NCBI RefSeq assembly: GCF_902705875.1
Contig: NZ_CACSIK010000001.1
Location: forward strand, 1,625,793 to 1,689,792
Direction: 5' to 3'
From: Zhongshania aliphaticivorans
GTDB taxonomy: Bacteria > Pseudomonadota > Gammaproteobacteria > Pseudomonadales > Spongiibacteraceae
DNA length: 64,000 nt
Positions 45,827 through 55,312 of the stretch are shown in pieces; positions within the stretch are counted from its first letter, which is position 1, and each line of letters opens with the position of its first letter. The translations under genes and the position numbers were made by a program. The notes beneath the pieces were generated by a model. That model worked only from the letters and a program-made list of their open reading frames with translations. It was not told the DNA's origin and made no database searches.

Positions 45827-47046
45827 TGCGGTCATTGGCGTTATATATAGGTTTTCGATACAGCGCTGATCGATCAGGAAATCAGCTTGTGTCATTTTTG
45901 TCGCGGCTATCCATGCTCGGCTTAATCCTCGGGGTTGCCTTGCTGGTGGTTGTGCTGTCAGTTATGAACGGTTTTGATCGGGAGATGAGGAACCGTATTT
46001 TAGCGCTGGTTCCCCACATTACCTTACAACCATGGTCAAGCCAGCAATTAGATTGGCAGAGCCTCCAGAAAGACGTTGAACAGCATCCAGATGTCTTTGC
46101 CACTGCACCATTTGTGCAGGGTAACGCGATGCTAATTAAGGCTGGCGAAGTTGAACCCAGCGTTTTTTTTGGAATCGATCCTGTTTCTGAAAAAAGCGTT
46201 TCTCGCATTCAAGAATATGTCGACCTTGATATTTTACAGCCAAACACGCCGGATATTATTCTCGGGAAGGCCTTGGCTGAGCGTCTTAAACTCAGTGCCG
46301 GAGACAAGGTAACCCTGGGAGTACCGCAAGAAAAGGGGCAGCAAAATATTCGTTTTTTACAAATGACCGTGGCGGCGATTGTGGAAACGGGCACTGAATT
46401 GGATCAGCAGCTGGTGTTAATGCATATCAGTATGGCTAACTCCCTGTTTGAGAAGCCCTTGCCAGTATCAATGAGAGTTTCCGTTAATGATGTTTTTGCA
46501 GCGCCGCAAATAGGATGGGAATTGGCCTCTGTTCATGGCCAAGACTACTTGCTAAAAGATTGGAGCCAGCAATTTGGCAATATGTATCATGCGATTCAAA
46601 TGTCCAGAAAGTTAGTGGTAATCATGCTGTTGGCGGTAGTCGCGGTAGCGGTATTTAACATCATCTCTACCCTTGTTATGGTCGTTAATGACAAGCGTGC
46701 GGATATCGGAATCTTGCGTAGCCAGGGGGCGAGCCAACGAGATATTCTACGCATATTTTTAAGTTATGGCGCTTTGATAGGAGCTGTTGGTGCAAGCGCT
46801 GGCGGTGTTATCGGAGTGATACTGGCCTACGGTGTGAGTGATTTGGTGGCAGGTATTGAAAGCTTATTCGGCCTGCAATTACTCCAAAGTGATGTCTACC
46901 CGATAAATTATTTACCGTCGGATGTTCGTCTGCCAGACGTGCTGTTAGTGTGTTTAACAGCCTATGGTATGAGCTTGTTGGCAACCCTCTATCCCGCTTG
47001 GCGGGCGTCGAGAATACCTCCTGCTGAAGCGTTAAGAAGTAATTAG
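45826..47046 (+). CDS. lolE: Lipoprotein-releasing ABC transporter permease LolE
   Basis: The second permease of the complex, 406 residues, similar in layout to LolC: helix one at LSMLGLILGVALLVVVLSVMNGFDREMRN, a long periplasmic domain, and three C-terminal helices starting KLVVIMLLAVVAVAVFNIISTLVMVV. It ends ATLYPAWRASRIPPAEALRSN. Presence of distinct LolC and LolE is typical of gammaproteobacteria. The stop overlaps that of the convergent DUF2062 gene. Confidence 0.93.
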   Translation: MRSLALYIGFRYSADRSGNQLVSFLSRLSMLGLILGVALLVVVLSVMNGFDREMRNRILALVPHITLQPWSSQQLDWQSLQKDVEQHPDVFATAPFVQGNAMLIKAGEVEPSVFFGIDPVSEKSVSRIQEYVDLDILQPNTPDIILGKALAERLKLSAGDKVTLGVPQEKGQQNIRFLQMTVAAIVETGTELDQQLVLMHISMANSLFEKPLPVSMRVSVNDVFAAPQIGWELASVHGQDYLLKDWSQQFGNMYHAIQMSRKLVVIMLLAVVAVAVFNIISTLVMVVNDKRADIGILRSQGASQRDILRIFLSYGALIGAVGASAGGVIGVILAYGVSDLVAGIESLFGLQLLQSDVYPINYLPSDVRLPDVLLVCLTAYGMSLLATLYPAWRASRIPPAEALRSN

Positions 47047-47573
47047 GGGTGTTTTCTTTCTACGCGCAATTGTTGGCGTTTTTTCCAACGGCGCACAACG
47101 TGTACCCGCCAAAGTATGTGTATGGCGGTTGCGCCAACAAGTCCAGATAGTAGTCCGGTGAGAAAGCAGCCAAGGATTAATGGTCGCCAAAGGTGGGTGA
47201 ATTCCTCAGCAAGCCAAGCCCATGATAATTCAAAATGGAAGGGGCTGGACGGAATCCCCATCGCCAAGGCACCTAATTTGTAGGTGAAGTAGAAGATGGC
47301 AGGCATGGTGATGGGATTGGTAATCCAAACCAACATTACCGAAATTGGTAAATTTGCACGACAGATAATTGCCGCTAAGGCCGCTAAGAGCATTTGGGTT
47401 GGAATGGGCACAAAAGCAATGAACAGCCCAAGAAAAAACGCCACGGTGACCGAGCGTCTATTTAAGTGCCAGAGATTGGGGTCGTGCAACAAGCTGCCAA
47501 AAATACGGACCGAGGGGTGCTCGCGCATTTTTTCGGGCGTTGGGAGCCAGCGTTTAAAAAGTTTACGAGCCAT
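47043..47573 (-). CDS. DUF2062 membrane protein
   Basis: A 176-residue membrane protein of the DUF2062 family. Motifs are LWHLNRRSVTVAFFLGLFIAFVPIPTQMLLAALAAIICRANLPISVMLVWITNPITMPAIFYFTYKLGA, with three or four helices and a basic C-terminal end. Members are found near lol and comEC genes in Pseudomonas-like genomes; the role is unknown. The gene converges on lolE with a four-base overlap and diverges from comEC. Confidence 0.9.
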   Translation of the reverse strand: MARKLFKRWLPTPEKMREHPSVRIFGSLLHDPNLWHLNRRSVTVAFFLGLFIAFVPIPTQMLLAALAAIICRANLPISVMLVWITNPITMPAIFYFTYKLGALAMGIPSSPFHFELSWAWLAEEFTHLWRPLILGCFLTGLLSGLVGATAIHILWRVHVVRRWKKRQQLRVERKHP

Positions 47574-47679
47574 CCGCTCAATTCTAATTTACGATTGTGA
47601 CAGATAAAAACCACCGAGCCGCAGGTCGGTAATATACGAGCGGCGGCCATTATGCACGGTTCTACCGGGGTACTCCAGT

Positions 47680-50046
47680 ATGTTGTCATGGATGACGGCA
47701 GCGATAATCGGTTTTATAGGGGTTGCGTATGCCCCAGTTCTACCTAGTTATAGCGTAATTGCAGCCTTATTAACATTAAGCTTGCTGATTCGTTTTTATT
47801 TGCCATCCGGCATATCCACAGTGTTGTTAGCATTCTCTGTGTCAGTGAGCGTTGCCAGTACTTATGGCCACTGGCGCACGGGTTTATTATTCCCCGAGAC
47901 AATGACAGGAGGGGAGTTTACCGCTCAAGTCGAAGTACTGACTGCGCCTGAGGCACGCCAGGGTTTTACCCAGTATTACCGTTTTGATGCCAAGGTTAGT
48001 AATCTCACTTGTGCCAAAACCTTCCAAAATAAATATTGTGGTTTATTGCGTGCCCACTCTGGGCCGCGTCTTGTGCAATTGAGTTGGTATTCTGACCAGC
48101 CACCGGATCTTGGCGATGTGATAACTGCCACTTTACGTTTGCGCCGGCCTCATGGCTACCAATCACCGGATGCGTTCGATTATGGTCGCTGGATGTTTGT
48201 TAATGGCTATTCTGCAAGTGGATATGTACGTAACCCTGATACGGTGAGCTACAACGCTAAGAATAGTGTGTTATCTTTTAAACATATTCGACACTACGCT
48301 ATTACTTCAATTGGCCAGCGTTTGGAGCAATATAAGCATAGCAATATTATGAAGGCTTTATTGTTTGCAGATCGCAGCGGTATTAGCCGCGAGCAGTGGC
48401 AGATGTTTTCCCGCACCGGCACTAGCCATTTAATGGCTATATCAGGCATGCATATTGGAATTGTGTTGGCGTGGGGCTTGGTGATTGGGCGGTTTTTGGG
48501 GCTGCTATTACCAAAACAGAATAGCTTGTTGTTAGGCGTGGGGGTGGGGTTAGCTTTTTCCGCTGGGTATGCCGGATTAGCTGGTTTTTCAGTACCCACG
48601 CAGCGGGCTTTAATCATGGCGGTAGTGGCTTTGCTTGGTTTTAGTCTGCGTAGGAGTGTCTCTGTATGGCAGGGGTATCTTGCAGCAATGTTGCTCGTTT
48701 TGCTTCTGGACCCCCTCGCGCCACACCGTGCGGGGTTTAGTTTGTCTTTCGGCGCAGTGGGAATATTACTCTTTGCCTTGCAGGGACGGCGGCATAGCAA
48801 TGTTTTCTTGGCGCTGATTCGTTCCCAATGGGTAGTCTTGCTGGGATTGTTGCCGCTTTTAATGATGTGGGGCTACGGCGTCAATCTGGTGAGCTTTCCA
48901 GTTAACTTACTTGCTATTCCGCTGCTTACAGTCGTAATCCTGCCTTTATTGTTCCTTGGGTTGGTATTGATGGCTGTGGCGCCATCTTGGTCAGCTGCTA
49001 GTTGGCAGGCTGCAGACGTTTTACTTGATGTGTTTCTAAAGTATTTGGCAATGGCATCAGCACTGTTTCCACAGTTTCAGGTATCAGCTTCACCGCTATT
49101 ATTGTTTTTTGCGAGCTTGTCTGTACTGATATTGCTCCTTCCCAGAGGAACACCTGCAAAGTGGCTGGGCGCTATACCTATCTTGATAGTGTTATTTAGT
49201 CCGGCTGTAAAACCTGCAAAGGGAAGTGCTTGGCTTACCGTTTTTGATGTGGGCCAAGGATTATCAGTTCTAATACAAACAGAGTCTAAAGCGGTTTTGT
49301 ACGATGTTGGTCCAAACTTTAGCAGCGGGTTTAACACAGCCGATGCCGTGGTTATTCCCGGTTTACGGCATTTTAATATTCGCCACTTAGATATGTTGGT
49401 GTTGAGTCATGCGGATACAGACCATGCCGGTGCGGCTCCCGCACTTTTAAATGCAATACCGGTTGGTGAGCTTCAGCTGGGTGAGGGAGTTGAAAGCATC
49501 AATCTTGCGTATTCCTCTTGTCATACCCCGCGGGAATGGACATGGGACGGGGTAGCATTTCAATTTCTTGATGTTCAGGGTGAGGAGCATATTGATTTGG
49601 CAGGGAATAATGCTTCCTGTGTTTTGAAAATAACGGTGGGCGATGAGTCGCTGTTACTTGTGGGTGATATAGAGGCAGATATTGAGCGTCGTTTAGTGGC
49701 TTCACAACAAGACTTAAGAGCAACGCTATTAATCGCCCCTCATCATGGTAGTAATACTTCCTCCAGCGAAGAATTTATTAGTGCGGTTTCCCCTGAACAC
49801 GTTATCTTTTCAGCGGGACGCAATAATCAATATGGTCATCCCGCTCGGGTGATTGTTAATCGCTATGCGCGAGCGGGAAGCCAGTGCTGGTCAACGGCTT
49901 ATCAGGGTAGTATGCGTTTTGAATTGAATGAAATGGCCGTTGAACTGACAGATATATGGGGCGGTGGGCGTTATTATTGGCAAACTGGCGGATTAGCCAC
50001 CTTAAATAATGGAGAAATCTGCTCCAAATCTCGTTCCGAGCACTGA
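47680..50046 (+). CDS. comEC: DNA internalisation protein ComEC/Rec2
   Basis: A 788-residue inner-membrane channel protein for DNA uptake in transformation. The N-terminal domain and competence domain (GTSHLMAISGMHIGIVLAWGLVIG, FSVPTQRALIMAVVALLGFSLRR, RAGFSLSFGAVGILLFAL) hold many helices. The C-terminal metallo-beta-lactamase domain has VFDVGQGLSVLI, LSHADTDHAGAAPALL, LLVGDIEADIE and APHHGSNTSSS, retaining metal ligands. This suggests nuclease activity and potential competence. The start at 47680 has a weak GGGG ribosome binding site; the coding length is complete. Confidence 0.95.
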   Translation: MLSWMTAAIIGFIGVAYAPVLPSYSVIAALLTLSLLIRFYLPSGISTVLLAFSVSVSVASTYGHWRTGLLFPETMTGGEFTAQVEVLTAPEARQGFTQYYRFDAKVSNLTCAKTFQNKYCGLLRAHSGPRLVQLSWYSDQPPDLGDVITATLRLRRPHGYQSPDAFDYGRWMFVNGYSASGYVRNPDTVSYNAKNSVLSFKHIRHYAITSIGQRLEQYKHSNIMKALLFADRSGISREQWQMFSRTGTSHLMAISGMHIGIVLAWGLVIGRFLGLLLPKQNSLLLGVGVGLAFSAGYAGLAGFSVPTQRALIMAVVALLGFSLRRSVSVWQGYLAAMLLVLLLDPLAPHRAGFSLSFGAVGILLFALQGRRHSNVFLALIRSQWVVLLGLLPLLMMWGYGVNLVSFPVNLLAIPLLTVVILPLLFLGLVLMAVAPSWSAASWQAADVLLDVFLKYLAMASALFPQFQVSASPLLLFFASLSVLILLLPRGTPAKWLGAIPILIVLFSPAVKPAKGSAWLTVFDVGQGLSVLIQTESKAVLYDVGPNFSSGFNTADAVVIPGLRHFNIRHLDMLVLSHADTDHAGAAPALLNAIPVGELQLGEGVESINLAYSSCHTPREWTWDGVAFQFLDVQGEEHIDLAGNNASCVLKITVGDESLLLVGDIEADIERRLVASQQDLRATLLIAPHHGSNTSSSEEFISAVSPEHVIFSAGRNNQYGHPARVIVNRYARAGSQCWSTAYQGSMRFELNEMAVELTDIWGGGRYYWQTGGLATLNNGEICSKSRSEH

Positions 50047-50110
50047 TTCACTTCTTACCCTGGCCTTCACTACGTATAATGCTCTCACATTAAAATCGAA
50101 GGGATTAGAT

Positions 50111-50749
50111 GTGCTGGAATTGGTGAAAGCCGGCGGCTGGTTAATGTTGCCTATAATAGTGTCATCCATCATTGCTATGGCAATCTGTGTGGATCGTTTC
50201 TTAAAATTAAACCCTGATAAAGTGGCGCCGCGAAGCTTATTGAATCAAGTCTGGGGCTGGTTGCAGAATAAACAATTAGATGCGGCAAAAATGCGTGAAT
50301 TACGACGGGGCTCACCGCTGGCACGTATTTTGGCAGCTGGTCTGGCCAATGCTAAGCATGGCCGTGAGATTATGAAAGAAAGTATAGAAGATACCGCCTC
50401 GCATATTATCCATGATCTAGAGCGCTACTTGAATGCTTTGGGCACCATCGCGGCAGTGGCACCGTTACTCGGTTTGCTGGGTACCGTGCTAGGTATGATA
50501 CGGGTGTTTACCGAGATCATGGTGCAAGGTACTGGCAATGCAGGTGTGTTAGCCGGCGGTATTTCAGAAGCGCTGATTACCACTGCATCTGGCCTGTGCG
50601 TTGCGATTCCTGCTTTGGTGATGCATCGATATTTTTTACGCCGAATTGATGAGATTGTTGTCACAATGGAGCAAGATGCCATCAAATTAATTAATGCCAT
50701 GCATGGAGAAGTTCAGATTAAAGACACAGCCACGAGTAAATCGTCGTGA
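50111..50749 (+). CDS. exbB: ExbB/TolQ-type proton channel subunit
   Basis: A 212-residue MotA/TolQ/ExbB family inner-membrane protein that, with the following ExbD, couples proton flow to an outer-membrane transporter or envelope process. Three membrane helices are evident: LMLPIIVSSIIAMAICVDRF, LNALGTIAAVAPLLGLLGTVLGMIRVF and GISEALITTASGLCVAIPALVMHRYFLRR. GTG 50111 with AAGGGA six bases upstream gives the family length; the longer frame from 50009 overlaps comEC. No TonB gene is nearby, so its partner is unclear. Confidence 0.88.
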   Translation: MLELVKAGGWLMLPIIVSSIIAMAICVDRFLKLNPDKVAPRSLLNQVWGWLQNKQLDAAKMRELRRGSPLARILAAGLANAKHGREIMKESIEDTASHIIHDLERYLNALGTIAAVAPLLGLLGTVLGMIRVFTEIMVQGTGNAGVLAGGISEALITTASGLCVAIPALVMHRYFLRRIDEIVVTMEQDAIKLINAMHGEVQIKDTATSKSS

Positions 50750-51177
50750 AGTTTAAGCGCCAACGTGTCGATGACGGCGGGGTTAATTTAACACCCTTAA
50801 TTGACGTGGTTTTTCTGTTGCTCATTTTCTTTATGGTGTCGACAACCTTCACCAAAGAAAGCCGTTTGAATCTTGAATTACCCAGTGCCAAAGGTGTGGC
50901 AGCGGTCGATGAAGGCAAAGTACTGGAAGTCGTCATTAATGCTGGCGGCCAGTACCGAGTCAATGAGACCGCATTAAGTGATAACACCGTAGAGGCATTA
51001 ATGGCTGCTATGGGTGGTGCCGCTAAAGATAATAAAGCTATGCCGGTCATTATTACCGCGGACGCTAATAGCCCTCATCAATCTGTTATCACCGCTATGG
51101 ACGCTGCAGGTAGGCTCGGTTTTGCAAAACTTAGTTTAACTACTCAAGACCCAGATTTAGTATCTGGCGATCAATAA
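50746..51177 (+). CDS. exbD: ExbD/TolR-type subunit
   Basis: A 143-residue partner of the preceding ExbB. It has a short cytoplasmic start (KFKRQRVDDGGVNLTPLID), one membrane helix (VVFLLLIFFMVSTTF) with the conserved Asp (LIDVVF) that carries protons, and a periplasmic domain. GTG 50746 overlaps the exbB stop by four bases. The pair precedes msbA and lpxK as an ExbBD precedes lpxK in Pseudomonas. Confidence 0.9.
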   Translation: MKFKRQRVDDGGVNLTPLIDVVFLLLIFFMVSTTFTKESRLNLELPSAKGVAAVDEGKVLEVVINAGGQYRVNETALSDNTVEALMAAMGGAAKDNKAMPVIITADANSPHQSVITAMDAAGRLGFAKLSLTTQDPDLVSGDQ

Positions 51178-51205
51178 TTATTAGTATCAGGATACACCTA
51201 GCATT

Positions 51206-53017
51206 ATGAGTCATGGTCAGAAAGGTCAGTCAGATCTCGCCATCTATGGTCGGCTGTTAAAGTATGTACTGCCGATGTGGGCAATGTTTCTTTGTAGCGT
51301 TTTGGGATTCTCGCTATTTTCAGCTGTGCAAGTGTTGCTTGCCGATATGATGCAGCTGATTGTGGATTATATTGGCGGAAATATGACCCCGGGCGAAGGT
51401 GGACTGTCGGCCAAGTTCATGTGGATGCTAGGTGGCGAAGGCTTTGCCCTCAGTGATGCCCGTCTATGGATTGTCGTGATGATGGTTATCCTAGGGGTAG
51501 TGCGAGGCCTAGGTTACTTTGCGGGAAATTACTTTATCGCTATTGTCTCTCATAGCTTGGTTCATAATTTGCGTTGTGAGCTGTTTCAAAAAATGCTGTG
51601 CATGCCTAGCACCTATTACGATCAGAATTCGACAGGCGTGATGATTTCTAAAATCACTTTTAATGTCGAACAAGTCACTGGCGCTGCCGTCAATGCCACC
51701 AAGGTTGTATTGCGCGAAGGTACATTTGCCATTGGCTTGATTATGTTTTTGCTCTATACCAACTGGAAACTCACCATGGTGTTTTTTCTAGCTTTGCCGG
51801 TGATCGCGATCATTGTGTATTGGGTGGGGAAGCGGTTTCGTAAAATCAGTAAAAAAATACAAAATGCCATGGGTGAAGTAAACCAAGTCACCAATGAATC
51901 AATCAGTGCCTATCGGGAAATTCGTTTGTACGACGGCACTAGTTACGAGTCAAAACGATTTTATGATGCTAGTCAGCGCAACCGCTCGCAAAATATAAAA
52001 ATGGCTTTTTACAATGCTATTAGTCCGTCGGTGATACAGTTTCCGGTGGTGTTAGCGACGGGTGTTTTGGTTTGGATTGCGCTGGGTTTAGGCGGTGAAA
52101 TGTCACCGGGTGCCTTTGTTGCCTATTTGTCTGCAGCTTTGTTTTTGCCCAAGCCGATGCGTCAACTTGCCGATGTTAGTAGCACCATTCAAAAAGGCTT
52201 AGCGGCGGCGGAAGATATTTTTACCTTTGTTGATACCGACCAAGAGACCGATACGGGCACGCAGACCACTGAAACCACCAAGGGTGATATTGAAATAAAA
52301 AACCTAAACTTCGCGTATTCAGATGGTGGAGATAAGGTGTTGCACAATGTAAACCTGCAAGTGGGCGCAGGTCAGTCTTTGGCATTGGTTGGTTTATCTG
52401 GCTCAGGCAAGTCCACCTTGGTCAGCCTAATTTCTCGGTTTTATGATTACAGTGAAGGTGAAATATTATTAGATGGTATTGATATCCGTGATTACACCCT
52501 TGAAAACCTACGCAGCAAAATTGCTTTAGTCACACAGCAGGTGACGCTTTTTAATGACACGGTTTTCAATAATATTGCGTATGGGAAAATGGCCGGCGCA
52601 AGCCGTGATCAAGTTCGTGCCGCTGCCCAGGCTGCTCATGCCACCGAGTTTATAGACGAGCTGCCAAATGGCCTTGATACCATTATTGGCGAAGATGGGG
52701 TGATGTTATCAGGCGGTCAGCGCCAGCGCTTAGCCATTGCCAGAGCGTTTTTGAAAAATGCACCAATATTGATTTTAGATGAAGCAACCTCAGCGCTTGA
52801 TAACCGTGCAGAAAGCCATATTCAGCAGGCGATGGAAGAGGTGATGAAAGGGCGCACAACGATTGTTATTGCCCACCGCCTGTCGACGATTGAAAATGCC
52901 GATAGTATTGCTGTGATGGAGGCTGGCCAAGTTATGGAGCAGGGCAGCCACGATGAGCTGCTTGCACTAAACCGGCGTTACTCACAGTTGTACAACAAGA
53001 ATTTTGAGGAGCAGTAA
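51206..53017 (+). CDS. msbA: Lipid A export ATP-binding/permease MsbA
   Basis: A half-type ABC exporter of 603 residues that flips lipid A-core across the inner membrane. Six membrane helices occupy residues about 15-320. The nucleotide-binding domain has VGLSGSGKSTLVSLI (Walker A), MLSGGQRQRLAIARAFLKNAPILILDEATSALDN (signature and Walker B) and TTIVIAHRLSTIENAD (His switch). Its position directly before lpxK supports MsbA over other exporters. The stop is followed immediately by the lpxK ATG. Confidence 0.92.
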   Translation: MSHGQKGQSDLAIYGRLLKYVLPMWAMFLCSVLGFSLFSAVQVLLADMMQLIVDYIGGNMTPGEGGLSAKFMWMLGGEGFALSDARLWIVVMMVILGVVRGLGYFAGNYFIAIVSHSLVHNLRCELFQKMLCMPSTYYDQNSTGVMISKITFNVEQVTGAAVNATKVVLREGTFAIGLIMFLLYTNWKLTMVFFLALPVIAIIVYWVGKRFRKISKKIQNAMGEVNQVTNESISAYREIRLYDGTSYESKRFYDASQRNRSQNIKMAFYNAISPSVIQFPVVLATGVLVWIALGLGGEMSPGAFVAYLSAALFLPKPMRQLADVSSTIQKGLAAAEDIFTFVDTDQETDTGTQTTETTKGDIEIKNLNFAYSDGGDKVLHNVNLQVGAGQSLALVGLSGSGKSTLVSLISRFYDYSEGEILLDGIDIRDYTLENLRSKIALVTQQVTLFNDTVFNNIAYGKMAGASRDQVRAAAQAAHATEFIDELPNGLDTIIGEDGVMLSGGQRQRLAIARAFLKNAPILILDEATSALDNRAESHIQQAMEEVMKGRTTIVIAHRLSTIENADSIAVMEAGQVMEQGSHDELLALNRRYSQLYNKNFEEQ

Positions 53018-54004
53018 ATGTCTTTAGAGCAGCGTATAAATGCTGCTTGGTATGGTCGGCCAGGGTGGCTCTTATTATTACTGCCACTTAGCTACTTATT
53101 TCGCTGTGTAGCGGCACTAAGGCGTTATCTTATCTCCGCAGAGTCTTGTGGCGCACCAGTGATCGTAGTGGGTAATATCAGCGTGGGTGGCAGCGGCAAA
53201 ACACCCGCTGTTTTAGCTCTGGCCGATTACTGTCGAGACCGCGGCTATCAAGTTGGAATTGTTAGTCGTGGGTATGGCGGTCAGGCGCCACATTATCCAT
53301 ATCTTCTTGATCATAAAACCACTCCCAGTATTGCCGGCGACGAACCTTGTTTAATTGCAAGACGCAGTGGTTTTCCTGTCGCTGTGGCGCCAGACCGGCT
53401 TGCCGCTGCAAAGTTATTGGTTAATGAAAAGCACTGTAACCTGATCATCAGTGATGATGGTTTACAACATTATCGACTGCGCCGTGAGATTGAAGTGCTG
53501 TTAATCGATGGGCAGCGGGGATTTGGCAATGGCCATTGCTTACCGGTAGGGCCGCTGCGTGAGCCGGTTAGCAGAGTGAATGATGTCGATCTTTGCTTGA
53601 TTAATGGCGGTAGTAGCACGCTTGAGGGGCATACCATGTCCTTAATTGGCAATGTCGCGGTAAATTTAAGTCAAAGAAATAGGCGGGAATTAAAAGACTG
53701 GCCAGATGACGAGCGGCGAGTTCACGCGGTGGCCGGTATAGGCAATCCGTCACGCTTTTTTAATGCGCTACGTGAGCATGGTTTTGATGTCATCGAGCAT
53801 CCTTTTGCAGATCACCATTCATTTGTCGCAAGCGACTTGCAGTTTGGTGATTCACTCCCCGTCATCATGACCGAGAAAGACGCGGTGAAGTGCGCAAGCT
53901 TTAGTGAAGACAACTGGTGGATGCTGCCTGTTGATGCCAATATTGCCGACGAGTTTTTTGAGGTTTTAGATATGTTGCTGGCGAGTCGTGCACCCATTAG
54001 ATAG
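53018..54004 (+). CDS. lpxK: Tetraacyldisaccharide 4'-kinase
   Basis: Phosphorylates the lipid A disaccharide at the 4' position. The 328-residue protein starts with an amphipathic membrane-associating part (WYGRPGWLLLLLPLSYLFRCVAAL). The kinase Walker A is VGNISVGGSGKTP, and IVSRGYGG, DEPCLIARR, ISDDGLQHYRLRR and PVGPLREPVSR are typical. There is no gap after msbA. The Trm112-like small gene that follows lpxK in Pseudomonas is not present in the 52 bases before kdsB. Confidence 0.95.
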   Translation: MSLEQRINAAWYGRPGWLLLLLPLSYLFRCVAALRRYLISAESCGAPVIVVGNISVGGSGKTPAVLALADYCRDRGYQVGIVSRGYGGQAPHYPYLLDHKTTPSIAGDEPCLIARRSGFPVAVAPDRLAAAKLLVNEKHCNLIISDDGLQHYRLRREIEVLLIDGQRGFGNGHCLPVGPLREPVSRVNDVDLCLINGGSSTLEGHTMSLIGNVAVNLSQRNRRELKDWPDDERRVHAVAGIGNPSRFFNALREHGFDVIEHPFADHHSFVASDLQFGDSLPVIMTEKDAVKCASFSEDNWWMLPVDANIADEFFEVLDMLLASRAPIR

Positions 54005-54056
54005 AACTGAGCACCGAATAGCTGGTTGAAAAATTAACGCGATAATCGGAGTAAGT

Positions 54057-54830
54057 ATGTCCTACACCGTCATTATACCGGCACGCTTTGCGTCCAGCCG
54101 TTTGCCGGGTAAACCGCTATTAGAAATTAGCGGTAAACCAATGATTCAGCATGTTTGGGAGCGCGCCCAAGAAAGCGATGCATCTAGGGTGGTCGTTGCA
54201 ACAGAAGATCAACGCGTGTTCGACGCCTGCCAAGCTTTTGGTGCAGAAGTGGTTATGACACTTGATAGTCACGAGTCAGGCACTGACCGGCTGCAAGAGG
54301 TAGTCGCAAAACTCGAGCTTGCTAATGACGATATTGTGGTGAATGTTCAGGGGGATGAACCCTTAATTCCACGGCAGGCTATTGCCCAAGTTGCCAACAA
54401 CCTCGCTTTAAATCCACAGGCTGCTATTTCGACATTGGGGGAGCCAATAAGCGATAAAGCGACGGTCTTTAATCCTAATGCAGTGAAAGCGGTCTGTGAT
54501 AAAGCGGGATTTGCTCTGTATTTTAGTCGCGCTCCAATGCCTTGGTGTCGCGATGAGTGGTCGCAAGATACCAGCTCAGACGCTTTACCTGTTGAGACAC
54601 CGTTTCTGCGTCATGTGGGAATTTATGCCTACCGAGTCGGTTTTCTACATGAGTTTGTTACTTGGCCTATGGGGGCTTTAGAGCGTGCCGAAAAATTGGA
54701 GCAATTGCGAGCTATGGAAAATGGGGTTCGGATCCACATTGAAACTGCCTGCGTGGACATTCCGGGCGGAGTTGATACCGAGGCGGATCTAAATGCTGTG
54801 CGGGATTTGTTGGCAGGTGAAAAGTCGTGA
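54057..54830 (+). CDS. kdsB: 3-deoxy-manno-octulosonate cytidylyltransferase
   Basis: Activates Kdo as CMP-Kdo for lipopolysaccharide core synthesis. [35 protein letters not shown], then [32 protein letters not shown] and [14 protein letters not shown] are nucleotide- and Kdo-binding blocks. Length is 257 residues, as expected. The stop overlaps the following phosphatase gene start by four bases. Confidence 0.96.
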   Translation: MSYTVIIPARFASSRLPGKPLLEISGKPMIQHVWERAQESDASRVVVATEDQRVFDACQAFGAEVVMTLDSHESGTDRLQEVVAKLELANDDIVVNVQGDEPLIPRQAIAQVANNLALNPQAAISTLGEPISDKATVFNPNAVKAVCDKAGFALYFSRAPMPWCRDEWSQDTSSDALPVETPFLRHVGIYAYRVGFLHEFVTWPMGALERAEKLEQLRAMENGVRIHIETACVDIPGGVDTEADLNAVRDLLAGEKS

Positions 54831-55312
54831 CAACGAAGGTGTTATTTGTGTGTCTTGGCAATATTTGTCGCTCACCGACTGCTCATGGTGTCTTTGCCAA
54901 ATTAGTTGCCGAAGCGGGGTTATCTGACAGTATTATTATCGATTCTGCAGGTACCGGTGATTGGCATATAGGCAGGGCCCCGGATGAGCGCACTCAGAAA
55001 GCGGCAATAAAACGAGGGTACGACTTGTCAGCACTGAGGGCTAGGCAGGTATGCAGTGCTGATTTTGATCAGTATGACTATGTTTTGGCCATGGATAAGA
55101 GCAACCTCAAAGATATCCGCGCCATGGCGGGAAACAAAACTAATTGCCATGTTTCACTGTTTTTAGATTTTGCTGAATCGTCATGGCAGAGAGAAGTTCC
55201 TGATCCCTATTACGGTGGAGAAGATGGCTTTGATACCGTGCTTGAGCTGGTGGAAGATGGTGCTCGGGGTTTATTAGCTGCAATTCAGTACGCTGAGAGT
55301 TCTGCTCGGTGA
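54827..55312 (+). CDS. Low-molecular-weight protein-tyrosine phosphatase
   Basis: A 161-residue acid phosphatase-fold enzyme. The P-loop is [14 protein letters not shown] (CX5R), and the general acid is in [29 protein letters not shown] completes the pattern. The gene overlaps kdsB and murB by four bases each, so it is part of the envelope operon. Substrates may include tyrosine-phosphorylated proteins; no kinase for them is seen beside it. Confidence 0.93.
   Translation: MTTKVLFVCLGNICRSPTAHGVFAKLVAEAGLSDSIIIDSAGTGDWHIGRAPDERTQKAAIKRGYDLSALRARQVCSADFDQYDYVLAMDKSNLKDIRAMAGNKTNCHVSLFLDFAESSWQREVPDPYYGGEDGFDTVLELVEDGARGLLAAIQYAESSAR

Noticed and set aside
48294..48800. 168-codon open frame on the minus strand
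   Set aside because: It is opposite the conserved competence domain of comEC; composition (Pro, Lys, Asn-rich) is that of a shadow frame.
50009..50110. N-terminal extension of the ExbB frame
   Set aside because: It overlaps comEC, and GTG 50111 has a good ribosome binding site and gives the family length.
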